Of a stretch of DNA of 64,000 bases, positions 12,280 through 22,600 are shown piece after piece (positions within the stretch are counted from its first letter, which is position 1; each line of letters begins with the position of its first letter). The position numbers were made by a program, and so were the translations under genes. The stretch covers positions 42,455,770 to 42,519,769 of the forward strand of contig NW_023998415.1 in the NCBI RefSeq assembly GCF_014805625.2, written 5' to 3'. The notes under the pieces were generated by a model, which was given only the letters and a program-made list of their open reading frames with translations, had not been told where the DNA came from and ran no database searches. The DNA is from Glossina fuscipes. Its lineage: Eukaryota; Arthropoda; Insecta; Diptera; Glossinidae.

Positions 12280-12700
12280 GTTTCATCTTGATGAGAAACG
12301 GATGTATTCGAAACGTGATATGTGATATTGTCTGGATCCACCAGATCTTGAGCTGGAGATTTCGAGGTACCATTTCAACTCTAGATCTGGATGTGGTCAA
12401 TATATAGTTGAGTGGCATAGACCATACGGTGCAAAAAATAATTGAGACATTACATGGCTCATTTAAGTCTTGTATAACTAATAGGATACCCTGTACATAT
12501 ATCGGATATGGATGCTTTGAGGGAAGGTGTATGTGCAATTTAATTGATTTTCAAACTTAGCTTAACGATTTTGTTAAGAAACCCTATATTATCTGTAGAG
12601 CACGCAGCCTCACAGCATATTTTATAGGGTCTTTGTGTATAGCATGTATCTAGCCTTTCAGCCCCATGGATGAATAAGAAATTAAATAATTATTATTATT
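12280..12700 (+). repeat. Possible 3' end of a degraded retroposon
   Basis: This block is clearly less AT-rich than its flanks. It ends in CCCCATGGATGAATAAGAAA followed by a TTAAATAATTATTATTATT tail. A unique block followed by an A/TAA-rich tail is what the 3' end of a LINE or SINE looks like. I found no conserved protein motif in it, so the assignment is tentative. Confidence 0.25.
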
Positions 12701-12705
12701 TTTTT

Positions 12706-12730
12706 TTTTTTTCTTTGTATTTTATATTTC

Positions 12731-12765
<35 letters not shown>

Positions 12766-13465
12766 TTTGTTTTATTTTCACTATTTATAGCAATTTTGTA
12801 GCATTTATTTAAAAAATTATTAAATATAAAAAAATGGTACAAATTTCTTCCCCACATTTTAAAACAAACATTACTGAGAAATCCACAAATATTGACTAAA
12901 TATTACAGATAACTATATATATATATATGTGTATATACATAGCATATATATGCATATAATATCAATTAATTTACTCTCATTTTTTTGATGATAAAAAATG
13001 ACTAGTGAATAATGTAAAATATTTATAAATAAAAAATTTATTGAATATTGAATAAAATCAAACGGTAAATATTTCTACCGTGCCTCAACTAATTACCCAA
13101 AATGAAAAAAAAAAAAAAAAAAATAAATCCAAGCTCACTTATTATTATGATTACAAAATTAGAGTTCTTAGAAGCGATTAATAGCATGGAATGAAAATGA
13201 TAGATAAAGAAAGGGGAATGAGAAGAAGGCCAGAACGAGGGAGGGGGGGGGGGGGGGGGGAAGAGGCGGAACGGATTGAAATAGGAAACTCTAGTTTATT
13301 TTATAATTGCATTTCATTTGAATATTTATTTAAGATGATCACACACGACCTTGCCTACCATTCCTCATATTTAACAATAATAATAACTGTTTCGATGTTG
13401 GATGCAAGTATTCATAAAAACTGGAAAGAGAGATGAGGAAAGGAAATGATCCTTTACACATTATT
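12706..13465. other. Non-coding stretch with a poly-G tract
   Basis: It contains (AT)n at 12735-12761 and a purine-rich block at 13190-13270 with a pure 18-G run. The open frame across the G tract is a low-complexity Gly/Arg translation, not a gene. Confidence 0.5.
13243..13260 (+). repeat. G18 homopolymer
   Basis: Eighteen consecutive G residues, preceded by AACGAGGGA and followed by AAGAGGCGGAACGG. This is the longest G run in the window by far; the next is nine. Confidence 0.9.
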
Positions 13466-13469
13466 TATA

Positions 13470-13625
13470 TACCATACGCCAGGGTGGATGCCCCAAGGAC
13501 GAATGGTTTGGATTGCATCACTTTTCCGATCACTTCCCTTGTAACGCATTCTTCTTCTTTTGAAAAGTCATTAATGTGCATAATCTTACGTTAACTTTCC
13601 CGTTTAAAGCGTCTCTAGCCGTTTT
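13470..13625 (-). repeat. Family B fragment, inverted
   Basis: The short match includes the CCATACGCC start, the 'AAGGACGAATGGTTTGGATT' and 'TTTTCCGATCACTTCCC' blocks and TTTTGAAAAGTCATTA. These are the same blocks, in the same order, as at 14385-14660 and 10860-10945. Confidence 0.55.
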
Positions 13626-13639
13626 AGAATAGACGGATA

Positions 13640-14380
13640 GATTCCAACGGCAACTATTCCCGACATTTTCAAAATGACATGATTTCCGATTATTAAGCAA
13701 AATTTTCATTCACTATCTACGACTATAAATCATTAATTGTTAATATAAATATCTAGTGAAATATTCGATCTCTATTTAGACATTATTCGAGATATTTTCT
13801 ATAAAGATTACCTATCTATATGCGAGCAAATTCATTACGTTTGCATATATAAAAATATTAATAATTTTTGGAACGATGGAATTTGAATTTGAGATATGGA
13901 TTTTATAGACAAATTCGATTCGGTGATAAGAGTAAGTGGATGTTGGAAAAAACTTTCGACTGAAAGGTGTTAACAACGCAAGGACATAAGGACCAATGAA
14001 TAGAAATTGCCGAGAAATTGCTTTGAATGGCTTACAAAACAATAGCGTTGTCTCGAAGACGTAAATTTCCCTTTTTATCCTTCAATATGTGTTAAATTTT
14101 TATAAACTGAATGCTGTTGCACTTGTAAAGCAACTAAGGAAAATAATTTACTTTTCATCAAAAACTCGTCTTGTTCTTTTGTTAGACATGTGTTAAGTCT
14201 TGGTATGACTACTCAAAAAAAAAAAAAAAAAAGGTACTTTACATGAAATTTATATATATATATTTTTTTTTTGCTAGCATTTCTTGTTTAAAAATAAAAT
14301 AATCGTGGATGACAACGTCAGGCCATGTGATGCTAGGATATATTAATTTTGTGCGAATGTATGCAACACCTAGAACAACT
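13640..14380. other. Non-coding AT-rich stretch
   Basis: Poly-A near 14215-14235 and AT-rich unique sequence. Nothing is recognised. Confidence 0.45.
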
Positions 14381-14384
14381 TGAA

Positions 14385-14660
14385 ATGGACTCATCCATCT
14401 TTTATTATATTGATCGATTCAAAAACACTTTAAAATTGTCTGTCCGTCTGTCCATATTGTTTTATTGTGTTATAAAATCGCATTTTTTCGAGATATTTTG
14501 ATGAAATTTTGTACACTATCGTGTATTCGGTTGAAAGACGAACGCTATTGAAAATGATTTCGATCGGAACACTTTTTTTCGATCACTTCCCGTATATAAC
14601 GCCTTATTGCGAAAAATCGTTACATTATATTGCTAGCTGTAGGGTATGATAGAGGGTATT
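14385..14660 (-). repeat. Family B 3' half, downstream of the receptor gene
   Basis: The reverse complement gives the family order of GTTATATACGGGAAGTGATCG, the CATTTTCAATAGCGTTCGTC block, GGACAGACGGACAGAC and TCGATCAATATAATAAAAGA. It lies about 355-630 bases 3' of the receptor stop codon, in the same transcriptional sense as that gene. On that strand it carries AATAAA hexamers at 14466-14461 and 14406-14401. Confidence 0.7.
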
Positions 14661-14664
14661 TAAT
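14659..14664 (-). terminator. Candidate ATTAAA polyadenylation hexamer of the receptor gene
   Basis: Read on the minus strand, this is the first ATTAAA or AATAAA hexamer after the stop codon, about 350 bases downstream. The canonical AATAAA hexamers at 14466 and 14406 come later and lie inside a family B repeat. The choice of site cannot be made from sequence alone. Confidence 0.3.
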
Positions 14665-15014
14665 GATGGGCCGTGTTTATGATAACCGATCTAAAGGATT
14701 TTGGTAAAGATCTAAATCGTTGTATATACATACATATACATATATGCTTTAGTATGAGTAAATGATGCATTATTAATAATTGATGAGAATTAAAATTCCT
14801 TCCGATGATGGTGGAGTTAGAAATATAAACTTAAGTAAATTCTTGGCTTTCTTTGCGTTATTACTAAACTTAAGACGAATTAAAACCTTAATATAAAGTA
14901 TATGAAAAGATCACAATATGTTGTTGTTATTCTAATCCATATAAATAACTTAACCACATTATTAACTATAATTAAAATTTGTTGAACTTTGTTATTAACA
15001 TATTTAAAAAAATA

Positions 15015-15470
15015 CTATGAGCTATCATCTTGGTCAGCATCGTCATTAATCAGTACATTTGATCCCGTTTTAAGTAAAATGTAACTGTCACGATGCATTA
15101 ACTTATGTTGCTGTTGAGCTATAAAACCGCTGCCACGTCGCAAAGAACGTCGTCCCATTTCTAATATTTCGAGAGTTGGATCGCGAGCAAAGACATAGTT
15201 TTGATAGACTCTCACAAAAGTATACATTATAGCGAAAGCCCCTCCTAAAATCATAAGATACGATGTTATGGGTATTATGGTGGGAGCAAAAACGGTGGCT
15301 AAGTAAATCCAACGTCTTATAACGGGCGTTAATTCGGAAACGCCTTCTTCCAACCACATTATCGGAAAATTGAAGGTGCGAAAATTTCGTACCGCAAAGA
15401 CATCCTTCGCTTGCGTAACTCTTAAATTAAGTTGTATACGTACTTGGCCTTCCAGTGGTACACCTAATTT
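15015..15470 (-). CDS. Receptor exon 8: end of ectodomain, second membrane helix, cytosolic tail (residues 466-616)
   Basis: The exon starts after a CAG acceptor at 15473-15471 with [18 protein letters not shown], the conserved strand before the membrane. It passes through [15 protein letters not shown], which is the family's F-P-xxWxEEG signature. A hydrophobic helix covers about residues 521-548. The tail is basic near the membrane ([11 protein letters not shown]), has RDSYILLK (residues 592-599) as a possible sorting motif, and ends in an acidic DDADQDDSS before TAG at 15017-15015. The exon enters in phase 0 from the exon ending at 16299. Confidence 0.93.
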   Translation of the reverse strand, partial: KLGVPLEGQVRIQLNLRVTQAKDVFAVRNFRTFNFPIMWLEEGVSELTPVIRRWIYLATVFAPTIIPITSYLMILGGAFAIMYTFVRVYQNYVFARDPTLEILEMGRRSLRRGSGFIAQQQHKLMHRDSYILLKTGSNVLINDDADQDDSS

Positions 15471-18400
15471 CTGTAAGAATTATTATTATTATTTATTATT
15501 TATTTACTATATATGACATTATTTACTTATTACTTATTGTTATATCCTACTTCGTTTTCGGTACGGAAGGACTTCAGATAGATTCAAATTTCAATTATGC
15601 CTGATTTAGACTGATTTAGAATCAGTTATTGAATCGTTTTCTGAATCGATCTGAGGTAATCTGTCCGTCCATCCGTCTATGTAATCTTGTGTTCAATCTA
15701 TAGGTCGCCTTATTATCATATAATGATTTATCTGATTTAAGAAAATATGATGTAATTTTCAAAAGTTCACGTCAAAAATCGCTTAATAATTATATTTTGG
15801 CAATTTTTTGAATCTCTTGCCATAGAAATTGAATCTTTATATGGTAGAAAGAAAAGCCCAACTTTCAAAAGTTCTTGTTAAAAATTCGCTCACAATAACA
15901 ATTTGATAGAAAAAGTCTTATCTTACTGAATATGGATCAACTAGATCTATTGTTTAGACAGCGTCATATATAGGGAAGGGGCGCTTACGAAATCAAGCCC
16001 CTTTAATTGGCGACAAAGCTAAATGTGCAGTTTGTAGCGAGGGAAACAATTGGAAAATTATAAAATCGGGCCACTTTCGTTGACGTTTTAAATATCGGCC
16101 AATATGAAGGCTTGCATGAAAAATATTTCTTCAATTTTTGGCGTTTTAATAAAGAAATGAATGATTGATTGTATTGGCGAAGCGATGATGCAGGGTATCT
16201 AAAGGTTGGCTTTGCCCAATCATAGTATTCCTACTTTATTACTATAGACGTCATCTATTATTTATTATTCATTATTATTATTATTCATTCTTACATACCG
16301 GTTGTATTTTAAAATAGGTTTGATGACGTTCTTTGCGTGGTTTTAAGCCCTCAACCGTTTCTAATAATTGAGTATCGGCTTGATAAAAATGCGGATTAGA
16401 TAGATACACCGGCGCGCCATACTGGCAAGGTGAAATATTTTGTAAGCCTTTTATTGGTTTGTAATCACGTGCGTCAAAACAACGATTTTCCAAATTATGC
16501 TGCGAATCACCGTAAGAATCTTCTGGTAAATAATAAAGATCCGCATGGATGCCTATAAAATTTCATCATTTAATAATAAATGAAAAGATTTTCTATTTTG
16601 CCTTTTTTTTTTTTTTTTTTCTTTTTGTGTTTATTTCTTTTTTATAATCCTTACCGTCCTTTTTTATGCCATGCGAATATTTTAAAGGTATTACTCTGCA
16701 TAAATCCTTATCATAAATATAAACTATATCCGATTTGGTTATATCGCGGGGTGGAAAAAACGAACCCTCCGATCCAGTGATGCTAGTACATGGCCTCTGT
16801 TTCCAGTGCGGTAAATAATCTAAACCGTTCAAACGCTCTATATAACCAAATTCATTCATTCCATTGTGACCAGTTTTGATGGTAGAAACTTCCGTTAGTG
16901 TGCCATTACGCTACAGTTCAAGCAAAAGATAATAAAATTTTGTAAAATGCTGCGCTTATTTTTGTCTTTTTTTTTTTTTTTTTTTTTTTTTTGTTATATA
17001 TATATATATATATATTATAATAATAATAATACTTACTGCTAATAATAGACCCATTCGTTCCATGGGTCGTATATGTTTTGGATAGAAACGATGAGCTAAA
17101 GCTACTAAAGGATCATCGTAACCGAAAACTAATTGATCAGCAGTTACATTAATAAAAGGTTTAAATTTTGCTGCTGTCAAAATAACTGATATCGTTTTTG
17201 ATAGAACATAACCCAATTTTGGACTTAAACTGGTAAGAGTCTGAAATGTAAAGAAAAGAAAGCAAATTATATGAATAATAAAATATATGTCGAATGCAAA
17301 AGAAAACGATTTCAATCAATAGTTCGGTCATGGAAATTTATATCATATACGTATTTTATATATATATATATATATATACATCCGAATATATATGTATGTA
17401 TCCGATGTTTATGAAAATGAATCAATTTTGTTTTAATCAATGATAAAACTGAGATATTGAAAAAAGAAAATCTTTTGATGACTAAGCTTGCTTGCGATAC
17501 GATCCAGGCCAATTCCAGGCTAATCGTATAATATTTGACATATGATAACAGCCATGGGACGATTTCGTTATTTCGCAATCGTCAACTCATTTGTAAATGA
17601 GTTTTCAAATTAAATAAAGGCCGTTTTAATACTGAGAGAGCATGTCATGATGTCGTTAAATGAAAAGTTTTGCATAATTTCAAAATATGAATAAAAAAAA
17701 ATAAAAAAAAAAAAAACACAAGTAAGAAAATTGTATTCGGTCGTGACCGAACCTTTTATACCCATCAACGTTACTCTAAAAAAGACATAAACTAAAAAAA
17801 AGGAAAAGAACTAAATTTGGTAAAATTTCGGTATGGTGCACGTTGTTGGACTTTAATAATAACAGGCATAGAATGTAGAAAGGAAAGGTTTTCACATTTA
17901 ACTAACTGTCCATACTGCGTGTGGGCATTCTAGGCGTTTAGGTCATTACCTCAATTCTTTTGCAAATTTGTAAGCGATATTTTCATTTTTTCGAACGTGA
18001 AAATGCTCAGCACAGATATTACAAAGTTGAGCAGATAAACAGATGAATAAACGAACAGACGGACATGCTTAGGTGCATTCCGAACTTAAAACTGACCAAG
18101 AATTTAGGTACATTTTGGCTAGTTTCCCGAGAGAATGCTTATCACAAACACAAAGTTGAGCAAATGGACAGATGGACAGACGATCAGGCGGATGTATTTA
18201 AATGCATTGAAGATTTAAAACTGACCAAGAATTTGTTTACTTTATGGGGTTTTTGAAGTTTGTCTCTGCGTGGCATAATGGTGTTGAAAAAAAATTAAAT
18301 TTTGATACACTATTAATTATATCGGGTCGTCGTGTCGGCTTTTCCCCATTTTTGTACAAGCGTTATAGTAGCGTCCATAAATTTATCTGCTGCAGTTAAT

Positions 18401-19614
18401 GAGTAATAAAGCAAAAAGCAATCGTTCATTTCTTGTAAACAGCAGAGGTGTTCTCTTATCGACGTGGAAGTGTAGGCGGGGTCTTTCGAACGATTAGACT
18501 CATTTTCAATAGCAAGGTTCGTGACAGCATATGCAATATTTTTCATACATTTGAAGTCAATAGCTTTTGGAATGTTCATACAGACGAAGATACGGACAGA
18601 CGGACCGATGGACATGATTATATCAATTGAAAATTTGATATTCATCAAGAATATATAAGCATTTTGTGGGTTATTTGAGGTATCCTTCTGCGCGTTGCAA
18701 ACGTTTTGATAAAACGAATATATCGTCTCCTTCTACGGTAATGGTTAGTTTACAAAAAAAAAAAAAAAAAAAAAAAAAAATGCAATATTAAATTTGAAAT
18801 CAAGATGAATGTGTAAAGTGCATAGTAATAAATAAATTATTCTCTCAACTCACCAATAGAGGTATATTTGGTGTCACTATCGGAGTATTCTTATCGATAC
18901 TCAGCTCAGGAACAAATTCAAGTATTTTCTTATGCTGATATGATACCGTAAAGTTATCATGAAATTTAACATTCACTTTTTGCATATCTTCTCTGTAAAA
19001 TGAATTAAAAAAAAAATTTTCGTATATTTAAATATTAAAAAATTCGTATATATATTTCAGTTTTGAAATGAGAAAACGTATATATGGAAATTATTAAAAT
19101 TATTTAATAATAAAGCTAAAGTCAAGGTTAGAATGCTTGACCTTGTAAATCACATACCTAAATAATTACATATATGTATATGCATGTAGATAAGTACATA
19201 ATATATGTATAAATAAATGAAAAAGTTGTTTGAAAAACTCTAAACTAAAGTTTGTTTAACCACTAACTAACTATACTACGATATGTAATGACGATGTTAT
19301 TTAAAAATGAATGTCAAGTTTAAAGTTACAAAAACAAAAACAAAAAAAAAAAAATCGATGCAATTTGCATCAGCACGCTTGCGTATGATTGCAATTTATC
19401 AAAACCAAACAAAAATATTCATGTATTAGAAAAGTGTTTACAAAGTGTTTGGTTTTTTTTTTTTTTTTTTTTTTCTTGCACAAATCGGCTTAAAACCACA
19501 AAATCGTCTAAACGTTATAGTTTTTCTAATAAAAAATCCCAAGTTTGCGAATCTTTATAGCTATGTCGTAAAAGTGTGAAATATATTATCTTCTCTTGTT
19601 AAATTTTACATTAA

Positions 19615-19651
<37 letters not shown>

Positions 19652-22600
19652 GTGTATACATATGCATATATTATTTTTATAAAAAATTATTCATAATTTA
19701 TTTTAAATATTTTTTTTCTTTTTTTTTTCAAATACTTTATAGTGGATTTGTCCTATTTTCTTGAAAGCATAGATGAAAAGTTTCCAAAATAAAGTAAATC
19801 AACAAATTCGTCATCATTACGTAGCTCTTATTTAGTTAGGCAGGCGGCTAATACCGATTAATATCTCGAATAAGTTGGAATAGAAATTAAAGTTAAGTAC
19901 TAATGCCAATATTTTTATAACTTTGCGCCTGGCATCCACTAAATGCGGTGCCTTTACGCAGGTGCATATCGCATATTGATTTCAGGGTTTAGACAGATTA
20001 TGAGGGCTAAAAATATATATATATGTACATATTAGGAGTTTGCATATACTTTGGCCATTTTTTCACTTGAAAAAGAAATTTATAGTGGAAGCTTGGCATG
20101 ATAGATTATAGTCAAAGTCTTAAGAGTATGGTCATACCATTCGCGATTTTACATTAATGGCTGGCTGTCGGCCAAAAACGCTTTCGAGGGTAATTACTGT
20201 GCCCCAGTCAAAGTCAAAGTCTGCGTCCATCAACGATATTCGGCATTTTCATGTGAGTCTGAAAAACGTGAACCATTGCAGTTTGGAAGTTGCAGCGCTT
20301 TATTTTTGTGAGTGTGCCTTTCCGAGCCTACTGCTTTCACCGCCGCCCGATATACGCAATAATGGTTAGAGAGTCTATATAATATGCGTAAATAGATCTT
20401 TAGCATTTTCCAGATAATAACGCAATTCAAGTTCAGCCATGACCCTAACACAAGAGACCGCAAAAAAACATTCCACCAGATAATTCCAAAAACCATTTCC
20501 ATTCCACTTATATTGTTTGCTAGGATCATAATTGTTTACGGGTTGTGTTTGTGTCAGTCGAGCGTTCCTTTGTTCTATCTTCTTATTAGTCTGTCATCTC
20601 TTGACTCTTTGATCAGAATTTTTCTAATCATAAACATAAATATTTAAAATTTGACTCACACGGAATTAGAGACAAGAAATATTATCACAAGTAGCTTGCA
20701 ATTTTGAGATTGCGACGAATGATCGACTAGGCAATCTATTTATTAGAATCCTTTACCCAACTCAAGGAGTCAAATTGCTTAGCGTCTGATGCTATGGCCA
20801 TCTTGAACTGTGCCTTCACAGTGATAGTAAGTGTTTGCAAAAATATTGATCACTTTTTCATTTGAAAAATGCATTTATCCTGGAAAATTGGTACGATATA
20901 CTTTAGTCAAAATAGTTTCGGTCATTTTCTGCAACATTTTTGGCAACGTCATGCCGAAAGTACTTATATTGGTTTGGCAGCGATCCATGCCCCGATCTAT
21001 TTTCGCACTTCTTCAGCTTTGCGGAACCACGTGCCAACCAAGGCATGCTGCACAATTCTGAACAAGTGGTATTTAAGAGACGCCATCGTTTTCTACAACA
21101 AGTCGATAGCTTCGATTGATTGATTGATTGAAGACAAGGCTTACAGCTTTTAAGTTACTGTTACTCTACCCTCTATTCGCTTGAGTGGCCGAGTAGGTAA
21201 AGGATTTCGATTAACAATTCAATGGTCGTGGGTTCAAATCTCAAGTGGGATAGAATTTTCATTAAAGCCGGTAGCTTTTTAGATGCTAGTGCTTCAAGAT
21301 TTCAATCTTCAACTCATTTCTCTGGCTACATTGATTGTAATAGTAATGGGTGAGAAAATTATATTCGATTAGGACCGAAACTTTTCAAAAAAAAAAGCTA
21401 AAATATATATTTTTTAAAATTCTACAATTTTGGATGGGCGTGACTAATTTTTGATATTTTTGTAGAATAGTTTTGTGGAAATTTGCATCATTTGTCTTCT
21501 ATAGGTTATAAGCAACAAGCAAAAGACACGGTAAGCAAAGGTGTTCTCAACTTTGATTGTACAGACGTTTGGATGTTGTAGGCCTGTTCTTCGACCTGCT
21601 TATGTAATTTTCAAGATCTTTTGCAAACATTTTCCGAACGGGAGAATGCGTCGATTAGATATTACACAGTTTGGTAAATAAATAAGTGGATAGATGGACA
21701 GACGTCTGGACGAATTTGCTCAAGTCCATTCTGAATTTGAGATTGGCCAAGAATTTGTACACTTTAAGCTTCTACTTCTGCATGTATGTCAATGTATTAA
21801 AAAAAAAATTATGTTTTGATACACTATTGGAATATTAGGTAAGCGGGGTCAATTTTTCCCATATTCTCCACCCATAGAATATACGCTCGATTTAATATTT
21901 AAATTTTTCGAAAATTTGAAATGTTCATTTTATGCATCCAGCAAAACAAACCAACGAACGGATAGATTTCCATATATTATATTATGCAAGCAGGTAGACA
22001 AAGTGACCAACAGACAGATTTGTAAAAGTGGATTTCGTATTTGATACTGATCATGGATACGTATTAATTAGAGGGTCTCTGAAGCTTGAGGCTTCTGAAT
22101 ATCGCAAACGTTTTAACAATACGATCCCTGTATGCCTGGACTTGTCGTAACGCATATAAGAAATTAATAATGTTTTGTGATATATTAAATATTTTAGTTA
22201 GTAGTAGTAGTAATTAAATGAACATTAAAATATATTAACTAAATTGATAGTAAATGAAGTAAACGTGATGTAGCACATTGCTTTAGTTATTAAAAATGAT
22301 AACAAATTATCGGAATTATGATATATGAAAAAAAGGAAACGATATATAAATAATTTATTATTGACGCCTTCCATGCAGGCACTATCGCTTTCAATACAGC
22401 TACGCAAGCATTGATGCACTCCTTTATCAGTTTTCAATACACTGGCCGATGTGAAATTTTTCGGCTTTTTTTTTAAAGAATTTCTATACCCATCACCGAA
22501 GGATGAGGCAGATATTGATTTTATCGAAACGTTTGAAACGCGCAGAAGTACGCTTCAGAAATCCCACATTGTATATATATTCTTGATCAACATCGAATTT

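Noticed and set aside
20157..20529. Overlapping 70- and 99-codon frames on both strands
   Set aside because: They lie beside a decayed mariner end, have no family motif, and are not supported by neighbouring exons.
21180..21255. Functional tRNA gene
   Set aside because: The A and B boxes fit, but the acceptor and D stems do not form, so I report only a relic.
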